The notes: a model not told the origin generated them from the sequence alone. A stretch of 41,224 nt of DNA from Caldilineaceae bacterium SB0664_bin_27 (GCA_009838625.1 VXRG01000083.1:1311-42534); one strand, 5' to 3'. Counted from the stretch's first letter, positions 32,634 through 41,127 are shown. Numbers and translations: made by a program.

Positions 32634-34181
32634 ATGGCTCTCATTCCTTCAATGTTGCTCAAGCGTCTCTACACCTACGCCAGCCTTGAGAATACCGAAA
32701 GCGGCGTACAGTTTTCAATCAAGAATCGACTGAGCGACGCCAGGCTGACCGGATTCCACGGGATTAGCATTGACGGCACTGAGATATCCAATGACGACCT
32801 GTCCCTGGACTTTGGCGAAGGTCAATCGGTCTCGCCCGATCAGGTCAACAGTGGCGCGCCGATGGAGTTCCCCCTGCGCAAAGAGGTGTTCATCACGGCG
32901 CGAATCCCACCTCTCGATTCCGGCAGCCACGAGATCCGGATCGGAGTGCAGACGTCTCCATTTGGCCGTATCGAATTCACGGTCGACGACGCTATCTCTG
33001 AAAAGTTCGACGCGCCGAGAATCCCGCGCGATCGCGACGACGACTATGGCGAAGACATAATCAAGGCGCGCCAGGACTTCGTAAAGGAATACACGGGCCA
33101 ATCGCTTGATCACATTTCACAGTACTCGTTTGATCCCCATGATACGCAGGGAAATATTGAAAACTTTACCGGCGTAGCGCAGGTGCCAATTGGCTTCGCC
33201 GGCCCTTTGACAGTCTGCGGAGAGCACGCCAAGGGTGACTTCCTGGTGCCGCTTGCGACGACCGAGGGAACGCTCGTCGCTTCTTACAACCGCGGCATGA
33301 AATTGCTCAACCTGTCTGGAGGAGTGAAGTGCACAGTCGTGGCCGATGCAATGCAGAGGGCGCCCGTCTTTGTCTTTGACGACGCCCGCGGCGCCCGGGA
33401 CTTTATCGATTGGGTGGATAGAAACATTATCCCGATCAGGGAAGAGGCGGAGGCAACCTCCAGCGTGGCCAAGCTGGACAACATCGACCCCTACCAGTCC
33501 AATAAATTCGCATTTCTGCGTTTCAACTACCAGACCGGAGACGCCGGTGGCCAAAACATGGTGGGCCGGGCAACCTTCGCTGCCTGCTCATGGATTCTGG
33601 ACCATTACGACGGTCAGGAGATCAAGCGCTTCTATCTGGAATCGAATTTCGCCACCGACAAGAAAGCCTCTCAGGTCAATATCATGCGTACGCGGGGCAA
33701 AAGAGTTACGGCTGAAGCCACCATCCCCCGCGACGTGCTCATTCAAAACATGCGCGTGCAGCCAGAGCAACTCTTCAACCACTACAGCGTCGCCAATATC
33801 GGTTCGATTCTGGCTGGCGTCAACAACAACGGACTTCACTCGGCCAACGCAATTACCGCCATTTTCATTGCCACCGGCCAGGATGTGGCCAATGTATCGG
33901 AATCTTCGGCCGGCCTCATCTACGTAGAGTTGACGGACGAGAAGGATCTCTACTTTTCCATCACAATTCCTTCGCTCATTGTCGCCACCTATGGCGGTGG
34001 AACAGGGTTGGCCACGCAGCGAGAGTGCCTGGAGTTGCTGGGATGCGTCGGCAAAGGAAAGGTGAAGAAGTTCGCCGAAATCGTAGCTGGGACTGTCTTG
34101 GCGGGAGAGCTCTCGCTGGCCGCCGCGATAAGCTCCCTGGATTGGGTAAGCAGCCACGAGGAGTATGGGCGCAATCGCTAG
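32634..34181 (+). CDS. HMG-CoA reductase with an extra N-terminal beta-type domain
   Basis: A 515-residue enzyme that reduces HMG-CoA to mevalonate for isoprenoid synthesis. The catalytic residues of the family can be placed: E211 (ATTEGTLVAS), K343 (TDKKASQVN), D417 (ATGQDVANV) and H508 near the C-terminus (SSHEEYGRNR). Other motifs are GPLTVCG and TYGGGTGLATQ. Residues 1-125 form an additional domain rich in predicted strands (GVQFSIKNRLSDARLTGF, EVFITARIPPLDSGSHEIRI) that is absent from the plain class II enzyme. There are no membrane segments, so it is soluble. A strong AGAGGAGG precedes the ATG at 32634 by 6 bases. Other mevalonate genes are not in the window. Confidence 0.92.
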   Translation: MALIPSMLLKRLYTYASLENTESGVQFSIKNRLSDARLTGFHGISIDGTEISNDDLSLDFGEGQSVSPDQVNSGAPMEFPLRKEVFITARIPPLDSGSHEIRIGVQTSPFGRIEFTVDDAISEKFDAPRIPRDRDDDYGEDIIKARQDFVKEYTGQSLDHISQYSFDPHDTQGNIENFTGVAQVPIGFAGPLTVCGEHAKGDFLVPLATTEGTLVASYNRGMKLLNLSGGVKCTVVADAMQRAPVFVFDDARGARDFIDWVDRNIIPIREEAEATSSVAKLDNIDPYQSNKFAFLRFNYQTGDAGGQNMVGRATFAACSWILDHYDGQEIKRFYLESNFATDKKASQVNIMRTRGKRVTAEATIPRDVLIQNMRVQPEQLFNHYSVANIGSILAGVNNNGLHSANAITAIFIATGQDVANVSESSAGLIYVELTDEKDLYFSITIPSLIVATYGGGTGLATQRECLELLGCVGKGKVKKFAEIVAGTVLAGELSLAAAISSLDWVSSHEEYGRNR

Positions 34182-34264
34182 TGTCTGGCGATCACGTGCA
34201 CAAGGAACGTTCCGCTCCCTGCTCTGGCGCACCTGAACAGCTGAATACCTTGACCTGGAACAAG

Positions 34265-34297
34265 AAAAAAGCCGCTTCTCCTTGCCAGGAAAGCGGC
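34265..34297 (-). terminator. Intrinsic terminator after tRNA-Gln
   Basis: On the minus strand GCCGCTT (34297-34291) pairs with AAGCGGC (34277-34271), extended by inner pairs, and is followed by six T (34270-34265). It ends minus-strand transcripts from gltX and tRNA-Gln and faces the convergent HMG-CoA reductase gene. Confidence 0.85.
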
Positions 34298-34356
34298 GTC
34301 ATCTTGTAACTGTTTCTGTCCGATAACACGGACTGGCCTAACTCATGAGATGGGAG

Positions 34357-34428
34357 CTGGGGGACAGGGATTTGAACCCCGATTACCTGATCCAGAGTCA
34401 GGCGTTTTGCCGATTAAACTATCCCCCA
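34357..34428 (-). tRNA. tRNA-Gln (anticodon CTG)
   Basis: A 72-base cloverleaf on the minus strand. The acceptor arm TGGGGGA pairs with TCCCCCA (discriminator G). The anticodon stem CCTGA/TCAGG holds the loop CTCTGGA, giving anticodon CTG for CAG codons. The T arm is CGGGG-TTCAAAT-CCCTG. CCA is not encoded. It lies 133 bases downstream of gltX in the same direction. Confidence 0.95.
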
Positions 34429-34561
34429 TCGCACGTCTACTTCCACCAGATACTATCACATTCGAAGGTGACGAACCAAATCGATTGCCCATCCGCTATC
34501 CGTTTGATTTGGAGGCCTCCCAGCCGGCATTCAGTCTTCTGTTAAGCCCCCGCCTCCACAA

Positions 34562-36094
34562 TTAACCCCCCTCCACCGCGCTATGCTCTTCTAGGAAGGC
34601 GATAGCAAGCCCTATCCGCTCCAACGTTTCCTCGCGGCCAAGGGCCTCAATGCTCTCGAACAGCGGTGGTGAAACCTTCTTCCCACTGATCGCTCCGCGA
34701 ACCGGCCCAAAGAAACCGCCTGCCTTGACCCCCAGCTCTTCAGCCTCTTCTCGAAACGCAGCATGAATCGCTTCAGCGCAGAACGGTTCGACCTCCTGTA
34801 CTACGTTGGCGCCGGCGCGCAACATCTCAACACTTTGGAGAGCATCCATCTTTCTGCCGATCAGCAGCTTTGGATCAGAATATGAAATCTCATCAGACTT
34901 CAGAAAGGCCCAGTCGATCCAGCCGGCAGCCTCGTCAAGTCGTTTGATCCGCTCCTGGATTACCGGAATGAGAACGTCCAACTTGCCATCTGAACTCAGT
35001 TCAGTTTCGGATAGTCCAAGTTGCTGACTCAGAAACGGCAATAGTGCCGTCTTGAGCGCAGAAGGTTTCATCTCACGCAGGTAGAGTCCGTTTAACCAGT
35101 CCAGCTTCTCATAGGGAAGCGCCGCCGCCGATGGATTGATTTCATCCAGGCTGAACCGTTCGATCGCCTCTTCGCGACTGAAAACCTCCTGATCAGGGTC
35201 AAAGTTCCAGCCTACGTTCGTCAGGAAGTTGAACATCGCATCGGGTAGATAGCCCGAATCCTCAAACTCGTGCACCAGCGCCAGAAACTCCTTGCCGGCC
35301 ACCGTCTTCTTGCGTTTGCTCATCTTGCCTTTGCCGCTGGGATCCAGAATTACAGGCAAGTGAACCAGTTCCGGCATATCCCAGCCAAAGGCTTCGACGA
35401 TCAGCTTGTGAATCGGAGCTGTCGCCAGCCACTCTTCTCCCCGCAGCACATGTGAGATTTCCATCAGGTGGTCATCTACCATGGCGGCCAGGTGGTAGGT
35501 AGGCAGCCCGTCCGCTTTGAGCAGAACCTCGTCCTGCAACTGTCGATTCTCAACTTTAATGTCGCCGCGCAAGAGGTCATTGAATACGGTGACGCCCTCC
35601 AGAGGCACGGCGAGGCGAATGACTGACGGCGTTCCCTCCGCCTCATGCCGCCTTCTCTCTTCATCTGACAGGTAGCGGCAACGTCTATCGTAGCCCGTTC
35701 CTTTCCCTGCCTGCCTCTGCTCCTCCCTCATCTTTGCCAGGCGTTCAGGCGTACAATAGCATCGGTAGGCTAGCCCTCGATTGACGAGTTCCTGGGCCTT
35801 TTCCTGGTAAATCTCTCGTCTTTCAGACTGTACGTAAGGCGCAAAAGGCCCTCCGACGTCCGGACCTTCGTCCCAGTCAAGCCCCAGCCATCTCAAGCCC
35901 TTCTTCAGGCTTTCCAGGCTATCGGCATCAAACCGTCTCCGGTCCGTATCCTCTATCCGCAAGATAAACTGGCCATTCGTCTTGCGCGCCCATAGCCAGT
36001 CAAAAAGCGCAGTTCTCAGCCCGCCCAAGTGCAGATGGCCCGTCGGGCTGGGCGCAAATCGTACCCGGGCTGGGCTTTCACCTATGTTGGTCAT
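34562..36094 (-). CDS. gltX: Glutamyl-tRNA synthetase GltX
   Basis: A 510-residue class I aminoacyl-tRNA synthetase that charges tRNA-Glu. The HIGH-type motif is in RFAPSPTGHLHLGGLRTALF (residues about 11-30) and the KMSKS-type motif is GKGKMSKRKK near 254-263. FILRIEDTDRRRF and GEEWLATAPIHKLI are family markers, and the C-terminal helical region is the anticodon-binding domain. It is read from its own promoter and is followed by tRNA-Gln and a terminator. Whether it is discriminating or also charges tRNA-Gln (needing GatCAB) cannot be decided here. No glnS is in the window. Confidence 0.96.
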   Translation of the reverse strand: MTNIGESPARVRFAPSPTGHLHLGGLRTALFDWLWARKTNGQFILRIEDTDRRRFDADSLESLKKGLRWLGLDWDEGPDVGGPFAPYVQSERREIYQEKAQELVNRGLAYRCYCTPERLAKMREEQRQAGKGTGYDRRCRYLSDEERRRHEAEGTPSVIRLAVPLEGVTVFNDLLRGDIKVENRQLQDEVLLKADGLPTYHLAAMVDDHLMEISHVLRGEEWLATAPIHKLIVEAFGWDMPELVHLPVILDPSGKGKMSKRKKTVAGKEFLALVHEFEDSGYLPDAMFNFLTNVGWNFDPDQEVFSREEAIERFSLDEINPSAAALPYEKLDWLNGLYLREMKPSALKTALLPFLSQQLGLSETELSSDGKLDVLIPVIQERIKRLDEAAGWIDWAFLKSDEISYSDPKLLIGRKMDALQSVEMLRAGANVVQEVEPFCAEAIHAAFREEAEELGVKAGGFFGPVRGAISGKKVSPPLFESIEALGREETLERIGLAIAFLEEHSAVEGG

Positions 36095-36146
36095 AATCCC
36101 GCCTCGATAAGAGCACTGAAATTAACTTCCGCCAAACGCGCCCGCT

Positions 36147-36175
36147 AGCCTATCACATCAATATGAAGGCGTCAA
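36147..36175 (-). promoter_or_regulatory. Candidate gltX promoter
   Basis: On the minus strand TTGACG (36175-36170) and TAGGCT (36152-36147) are spaced by 17 bases, about 50 bases before the gltX ATG. The -35 is strong and the -10 weak. Confidence 0.45.
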
Positions 36176-36276
36176 CGTTTTCGCTGGTGAAGAGAAATCG
36201 CTTGTTTCCTCGGACTACCGTGTATTCTCTCCCAAGGGCCCAAATCGCGACCTGCAGAGTTGGCTCTGAATCGGAA

Positions 36277-36305
36277 TTGCGATGGCTTGTCACGTCGGCT
36301 ATACT
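36277..36305 (+). promoter_or_regulatory. Candidate promoter of the 36.4-39.5 kb operon
   Basis: TTGCGA (36277-36282) and TATACT (36300-36305) are spaced by exactly 17 bases. The leader to the GTG at 36424 would be about 110 bases. The rest of the gltX-operon divergent spacer (36095-36423) shows no gene. Confidence 0.55.
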
Positions 36306-36423
36306 GTTGGTCAAATCCGCCGACTCATTCACGCCCGCCAACTTTGGGGGGAAGGATAGTGCGCGGCGGAAAGCGTAGTGTGCTTGGATTCGGCGAAGCA
36401 AGGCAAACGGAATCAGCTTTCCA

Positions 36424-37848
36424 GTGAACTACAACCCGGTCGGTTTCGACATTGCTACAGGAGCAGTGGCGGCGGTGGCTGCGGCCCTGGAAAACAAATT
36501 TCACTACCCGGCGGCAAATGCCAAGCTGGGACGTCAACTGTCTCTTCTTCGCCTCAGCTCTCTTCTTCCTCGCAGCTGGGGAGCCGGTCTGGCAGTCTGG
36601 GCTACCGAGAATCGACCTCACAATCGTTCGCTCTCCTTTAACCTGACGACGGCAGACCTTGCCCACTGGAACGTAAGCCAGTACGCCAACCTGGATCCGG
36701 AAAGGCGTTTCGATACGATCGTCATTGGAGTTCCCTCAGGGGCTACTGCCCACTTGTGCTCTTCTTTGGGCGCCCCTCTCTTGGCCGACAGCTTTCCCAT
36801 CGCCTTTGCCTCTCGCGGCAAACCGGATGACATTGCCGGCTATCAGCAGCGCAGTGTTGACCTGCTCACCCCTATTCTGAATCACAATCCCGACCTGCTT
36901 GCAGTAAGCCTCTTCGACCCTATCCATGCCCGGCAGCAAATCAAGAGGAGTGTCAGCATGTACCTCAAGCTGGCAGCGCTGCCTGATCAGTACAAGAGGT
37001 TTATTCGGGAGCGTCTTATGCCCGGCGGCTCCCTGCTTCTTCTGAACAGTTCATCCCGGTGGAGCCAGTACGAAATCGGCGCCCGGCACCGACTGCAAAT
37101 TGGAGGATATGGAGGGTTTACAGACCAGGAGTTTATCCGGGGTACCCCTTGGCTGGATGACTGGCTGCACGAAGAAGGGGGCGTGCAACGCAGTGGATGG
37201 CGTCTATCCCGCCACTGGACATATCAGCCTGAAGCCCAGTGGGGCTCAATCTCAAGTTTTGCCACCTCTGTGCGCGATTACGCTGGAGATGAAGGCTTGC
37301 AGATTCAAACGCTTTCCTTCTCCTCCGTAGATGACATTAGTCGAATGGCGTTTTACGCCTGGCAATGGCTCTACTACTTGCTGGGGATCCAGCCCGGGGC
37401 AATTCTGATCGAGAGCGGCCCGCAGATGAATCCCGTGATCGGACTTCGAAGTCCCGTAATCCCCTTTTGGATGCCTTCAACATGCACGCGAAGTCACAAC
37501 CTCTTGCAGGGAATCCTGCCCGATTTTCCACCTCGAATCCCAGTTCTCTTTCAAGCTTGGCCTACGGGAAACCTCACCCCGGATGTGATTCCCGCCAAGA
37601 TCTGGAATACTACATTGTCGGGGAGGCACGGGCGCTGGCTGGGAGGGGACCCGCTGCGGTTCCCAGCTGACTTCTCAACTATCGCCCAGATGACGCCGTC
37701 CATCGAAGAGTGGAGTGGCCGCCATAGCCACACGCTTCATCGCTACCTCAACTGCAATGAACTGATTGAGTTGCAGTCTTTGCTTGCGAGCGCAGGCGAC
37801 GAGGCAGAAGAGTTGTATCCGGAGGATACGACGCAGCTGGAGTACTAG
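36424..37848 (+). CDS. Unrecognised 474-residue protein, first gene of a sugar-type operon
   Basis: I do not recognise this protein. It has no signal peptide and no clear membrane segment. A Rossmann-like stretch RFDTIVIGVPSGATAHLCSS (about 98-117) is followed by FIRERLMPGGSLLLLNSSS (about 193-211), which resembles the late strand of class I methyltransferases, but no glycine-rich SAM motif is visible. The C-terminal half is rich in Trp and Pro. A stop lies 48 bases upstream in frame, so GTG 36424 is the best start although the ribosome site is poor. It is joined to the TIM-barrel isomerase (4-base gap) and SMP-30 lactonase (9-base gap), so a role in the same sugar or lactone pathway is likely. 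Confidence 0.7.
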   Translation: MNYNPVGFDIATGAVAAVAAALENKFHYPAANAKLGRQLSLLRLSSLLPRSWGAGLAVWATENRPHNRSLSFNLTTADLAHWNVSQYANLDPERRFDTIVIGVPSGATAHLCSSLGAPLLADSFPIAFASRGKPDDIAGYQQRSVDLLTPILNHNPDLLAVSLFDPIHARQQIKRSVSMYLKLAALPDQYKRFIRERLMPGGSLLLLNSSSRWSQYEIGARHRLQIGGYGGFTDQEFIRGTPWLDDWLHEEGGVQRSGWRLSRHWTYQPEAQWGSISSFATSVRDYAGDEGLQIQTLSFSSVDDISRMAFYAWQWLYYLLGIQPGAILIESGPQMNPVIGLRSPVIPFWMPSTCTRSHNLLQGILPDFPPRIPVLFQAWPTGNLTPDVIPAKIWNTTLSGRHGRWLGGDPLRFPADFSTIAQMTPSIEEWSGRHSHTLHRYLNCNELIELQSLLASAGDEAEELYPEDTTQLEY

Positions 37849-37852
37849 ACCT

Positions 37853-38644
37853 ATGTACCTGTCCTGTTGTGTGTGGGCATTGACCGCTCCCCAAAATGAA
37901 GTCATCGCTGACATGCGCTCCCTGGAATTCAGGAAAATCGATATCAGGCCTGATTTTCTGGAGCCGGAAGACCTGGCAATCTTGCAGGACGCCCCTTCTT
38001 TGAGCGTCTCGTCGATAGCGGCCTCCTTTGGTGCCCCGGAGGGTGCTGCGCTCGAAAGTTCCAGCGCTGGAGCACGTGCAAAGGCAGTTGCGCACGTTGA
38101 GAAAGTGGTAAGACAGTGCGCGGCGTTGGGAGGAGGCGTAGTCTACCTGGTGCCCGGCAAGGATAACGACCCCGAGACATTGAACCGGTATGCAGATTCC
38201 CTTGCCGAGGCCGCCGGCAAAGCTGCGCAACATGAAGTCAGGCTTTGCGTTGAGCACTTTCCCGGCACAGCGCTTCCCACTGCTGCAGCCACACTGGACT
38301 TCATAAACGCAATATCCCATCCAAACCTTGGGCTCCTCTTCGATATCGGCCACGTCCAGATCAGCGGGGAAGACCCGGCAGAGGTGATTCATAACGCGGG
38401 TGAAAGACTTGACTATGTCCATCTCGACGACAACGATGGGCATGGTGACCTTCATTGGGCGCTCCTCGACGGCGTTATGACAACCGCCTCGCTTCGCGAC
38501 ACGTTCAAGGCCTTGCAAGACATCGGTTACACAGGCGCAGTCAGTCTTGAGCTGAATCCTCAGCTGAAAGACCCCTACGACGCCCTTGAGCGTAGCCGCC
38601 AAATCGCAATTGACTGCGGATCCGGATACCTGCAAGAGTATTAG
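37853..38644 (+). CDS. Sugar phosphate isomerase/epimerase, TIM barrel
   Basis: A 263-residue xylose-isomerase-like TIM barrel. Likely metal ligands are the Glu in LCVEHFPGT, Asp and His in LLFDIGHVQISGED, the His in YVHLDDNDGHGDLHW and the Glu in VSLELNPQL. The spacing suits hydroxypyruvate isomerase, IolE or epimerase relatives. ATG 37853 lies 4 bases after the upstream stop, with GGAG about 10 bases before it; a longer open frame upstream overlaps the previous gene and is rejected. The operon partners, an unrecognised protein and an SMP-30 lactonase, suggest oxidation or isomerisation of a sugar acid. Confidence 0.88.
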   Translation: MYLSCCVWALTAPQNEVIADMRSLEFRKIDIRPDFLEPEDLAILQDAPSLSVSSIAASFGAPEGAALESSSAGARAKAVAHVEKVVRQCAALGGGVVYLVPGKDNDPETLNRYADSLAEAAGKAAQHEVRLCVEHFPGTALPTAAATLDFINAISHPNLGLLFDIGHVQISGEDPAEVIHNAGERLDYVHLDDNDGHGDLHWALLDGVMTTASLRDTFKALQDIGYTGAVSLELNPQLKDPYDALERSRQIAIDCGSGYLQEY

Positions 38645-38653
38645 AGGGGGGAA

Positions 38654-39544
38654 ATGATGGCCTGGCAGTTTGAAACGCTGCTGCAACCTATCGGCTTGAC
38701 GGAAGGGCCGGTCTGGGATGGCAGTTCGCTACTGTTTACCAACATTCCAAATAGTCGCATAATGCGCTACGACCCGGACAGCGGCCAGGTTAGCGTTTGG
38801 CGGGAGGGCACAAATGAGGCAAATGGCCTCATGTTGGATAGCGACGGTGTTGTCAACGCCTGTGAAGGTGGCGGCCGGCGGATGGTCCGGTACCCGGAAG
38901 GCAAGGAAACAGTTGAACTGTGTGGGACTTTCGAAGGACGTCGCCTCAATAGCCCAAATGATCTTGCGATTGACAGCAAGGGCAGGGTCTGGTTCACGGA
39001 TCCCCGCTACGGCGACTTTCGTGACGATATGGAGTTGGACCATGAGTCCGTCTACAGGTTGGATAAGCAGGCGGACGGTAGCTGGCGTCCGGTCCGCGTA
39101 ACTTTCGACACGACTGCACCCAATGGGCTGCTCCTTTCACCTGATGAGACCGTTCTCTACGTGGCCCAAAGCAAACATGGGGAGGGCCAGAAGCGTGAGC
39201 TGCGGGCCTACCCCCTCCATGACGAAGACTCGCAGGGCAATGGGGCAATCGCGGGTCAATATGAAATACTCCACAACTTCTATCCCCATCGCGGCGTGGA
39301 TGGCATGTGCCTGGACAGCAGCGGCAACATAGTTGCCACGGCCGGTTCGGGAGCAAGCGGCCCTGGGGGGATGATCTACGTCTTCGCTCCCAATGGCAGA
39401 GTGCTGGAAACACATCCATTACCGTGCGACAGTCCAACCAACTGCACGTTTGGTGGAACCGACTTGCGCGACCTGTACGTGACCAGTCTAGAAGGCCATC
39501 TCTTGCGAGCGCGTACCGACCGGCAGGGACTGGATACAAGTTAG
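38654..39544 (+). CDS. SMP-30/gluconolactonase family lactonase
   Basis: A 296-residue six-bladed beta-propeller protein of the SMP-30/Gluconolaconase/LRE group. Features seen are GLTEGPVWDGSSLLFTNIPN with the metal Glu near 18, LNSPNDLAIDSKGRVWFTDPRYG with the Asn and Asp ligands, and VDGMCLDSSGNIVAT. These enzymes open sugar-acid lactones with a divalent metal. No signal peptide, so it is cytosolic. AGGGGGGA stands directly before the ATG at 38654, with a second ATG one codon later. Last gene of the three-gene operon. Confidence 0.92.
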   Translation: MMAWQFETLLQPIGLTEGPVWDGSSLLFTNIPNSRIMRYDPDSGQVSVWREGTNEANGLMLDSDGVVNACEGGGRRMVRYPEGKETVELCGTFEGRRLNSPNDLAIDSKGRVWFTDPRYGDFRDDMELDHESVYRLDKQADGSWRPVRVTFDTTAPNGLLLSPDETVLYVAQSKHGEGQKRELRAYPLHDEDSQGNGAIAGQYEILHNFYPHRGVDGMCLDSSGNIVATAGSGASGPGGMIYVFAPNGRVLETHPLPCDSPTNCTFGGTDLRDLYVTSLEGHLLRARTDRQGLDTS

Positions 39545-39847
39545 ACAGGGCGGCAGGAACCCCGGCCGGACTAGCGTCCAACGTGAGACTTTCCGTCTCA
39601 CAGACTTCCTGCGTCTACCTCTCAAGACATACCGTCCCGGTTGAAGAGAAGGCTAGTGCATCGGTCTTCGCTACCGACCCACTGCTTTTCCACCGACCAC
39701 TGACCATTGACTACCGACCATTTCTGTTCCTCTGACCACTGACTACTGCAGTTCCACCTTGTGCCCTCCCTCCCAGCCCAGGCCTCGCCGCCACTATCCA
39801 CTATCCACTATCCACTGTCTACTATCCACTATCCACTAAAAATGGGG
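39545..39847. other. Repeat-bearing intergenic region after the SMP-30 gene
   Basis: No gene is supported here. A 7-bp hairpin GTGAGAC-TTTCC-GTCTCAC (39583-39601) lies 39 bases after the SMP-30 stop and may be a weak terminator without T-run. From about 39670 the sequence consists of loose CCACTG/GACCA-type units leading into the heptamer array. Confidence 0.5.
39791..39838. repeat. Heptamer tandem array (CCACTAT)n, about seven copies
   Basis: Units in order are CCACTAT three times, CCACTGT, CTACTAT, CCACTAT and a partial CCACTA. There are no spacers, so it is not a CRISPR array. The same unit forms a shorter run in the argG-argJ spacer at 8671-8698, and looser CCACTG units occur at 39670-39750 and near 7270-7310. 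Confidence 0.85.
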
Positions 39848-39876
39848 TTGCGCCGGCGGAAAACATGTGCTAGACT
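39848..39876 (+). promoter_or_regulatory. Candidate promoter of the C-C-C-H protein gene
   Basis: TTGCGC (39848-39853) and TAGACT (39871-39876) are spaced by 17 bases, with TGTG directly before the -10 as an extended element. The leader to the GTG at 40123 would be about 240 bases. Confidence 0.45.
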
Positions 39877-39959
39877 GTAGCCGAAACTGATATTGATCTA
39901 CCGGAGTGTCCCCAAAAAAGAAGTCGCACGCCGGTGGATTCCACGAAGTCCCGAGCACG

Positions 39960-39978
39960 TGATAGACGTTTTCTATCA
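39960..39978. promoter_or_regulatory. Perfect 7-bp palindrome in the leader of the C-C-C-H protein gene
   Basis: TGATAGA-CGTTT-TCTATCA is a perfect inverted repeat in the long leader, about 145 bases before the GTG at 40123. It may be a protein-binding site or a small hairpin. No regulator is known from the window. Confidence 0.35.
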
Positions 39979-40122
39979 TGGTTCGGGCCTTTTCGCGTTT
40001 ATGGCCAAGCAAACTGACCTGCGAACGAAGATCATCGGGAGGACTAGGCGCTCGACCAACCACATTCCCAGCCATCCGGACTCACAACCGGTGGCATCCA
40101 CGAGCCAAGGAGGATCACACCC

Positions 40123-41127
40123 GTGGCCAAAACATTGTGTAAAGCAACCAAAAAAGACGGCTCCCCCTGCCAGGGCCGGGGCCTGCCCCAATACGACGGA
40201 TTCTGCATCTCCCACGGGCCCTCCGCCGAAGAGACCCGTGAATGGCGCGCCCGCGGCGGCAAAAACTCCGCCACCGCAGCCCGCCTCGACAAACGCATCC
40301 CCGAACGCCTCAAAAATGCCATTGAACAGGTCGTAGACGGCATAACCGGCGTTCGCGAAGGGACCCTCGCCCCCGCCGCCTTCACCGCCATGTGCCGCGG
40401 CGCCAAAACGCTCGTCGACCTCTACCGCTTCGCAGATGAAGAGATGGATTCCATTCGCTGCGAAGAAACCGGACAGGCCGCCGCCGAGTTCATCGGCATC
40501 CCGGACAACCTCGAACTCCTCGCAGCCACCGTCGACCTCTCCGCACGCCGCGACCAGTACCGCACCAGGTTCCTTGTCGACCAGGGCCTTGCCGAGCTCG
40601 TGATTTCCTCCGAACCGGACCAACCCCCGAAAACCGTCCTCACCGACGAAGGCCGCCGCCGCTTCGGCTTCTGGCCCGCCTCCACCCTCACACTGACGGA
40701 AATTCGCGATTGGGAAGAGGACCTCGACCCAACGCCCGCCTCCATCGATGAACTCCAGGAAAAATGCTGCGAACTGGTCGACGTCTACAGAGGTGCCCTG
40801 GAGGCACGCGGCGGTGGCCCGGCTGAGCCCCTGCCCCCGCTCGATCCCTTGACCGGCCAGCTCATGGCCGAACTGCCGCCCTGCGTGCAAGTCAGTCTGA
40901 AGGCAGAGTATGACGGCCCCTTCGCCGCCCCCAGGGTGGACTTTCTGGAGGACGGACTGGACCAGCTCAATCAACTGTTCCAAACACTCGAGGAGCAGCG
41001 CGAGAGTGAAACGGCCCCGCCGGACGACAACCTGTCTCCAGCGGGTGTGGCCCCCCGTTCCGACCTGGCATCGCCAGCTATCGATGAGAATGGAGAAACA
41101 CCCCGTCCGGACCCGAACGGGCCATAG
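40123..41127 (+). CDS. Protein with N-terminal C-C-C-H zinc-type motif, function unknown
   Basis: A 334-residue protein. GTG 40123 has an excellent AAGGAGGA (40107-40114) 8 bases upstream. The N-terminus holds C6, C16, C28 and H31 (LCKATKKDGSPCQGRG, then GFCISHG), a pattern expected to bind one zinc ion, followed by RARGGKNSATAARLDKRIPERL and a helical segment. The C-terminal third is rich in Pro and acidic residues. Similar N-termini occur in uncharacterised proteins of Chloroflexota and actinobacteria, some near phage genes; that is recall, not a search result. Codons are strongly C-ending, like those of the amidase and first PhyH genes. No phage gene is visible in the remaining 97 bases. 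Confidence 0.75.
   Translation: MAKTLCKATKKDGSPCQGRGLPQYDGFCISHGPSAEETREWRARGGKNSATAARLDKRIPERLKNAIEQVVDGITGVREGTLAPAAFTAMCRGAKTLVDLYRFADEEMDSIRCEETGQAAAEFIGIPDNLELLAATVDLSARRDQYRTRFLVDQGLAELVISSEPDQPPKTVLTDEGRRRFGFWPASTLTLTEIRDWEEDLDPTPASIDELQEKCCELVDVYRGALEARGGGPAEPLPPLDPLTGQLMAELPPCVQVSLKAEYDGPFAAPRVDFLEDGLDQLNQLFQTLEEQRESETAPPDDNLSPAGVAPRSDLASPAIDENGETPRPDPNGP

Noticed and set aside
37766..37852. Upstream extension of the TIM-barrel isomerase into the previous gene
   Set aside because: Basic, cysteine-rich residues unlike the family; ATG 37853 gives the normal barrel start.
39791..39838. CRISPR-like array
   Set aside because: Seven-base units with no spacers; it is a simple tandem repeat.
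39893..40336. 147-codon plus-strand open frame overlapping the C-C-C-H gene
   Set aside because: No ribosome site or motif, and its second half is the shifted frame of the well-supported gene at 40123.
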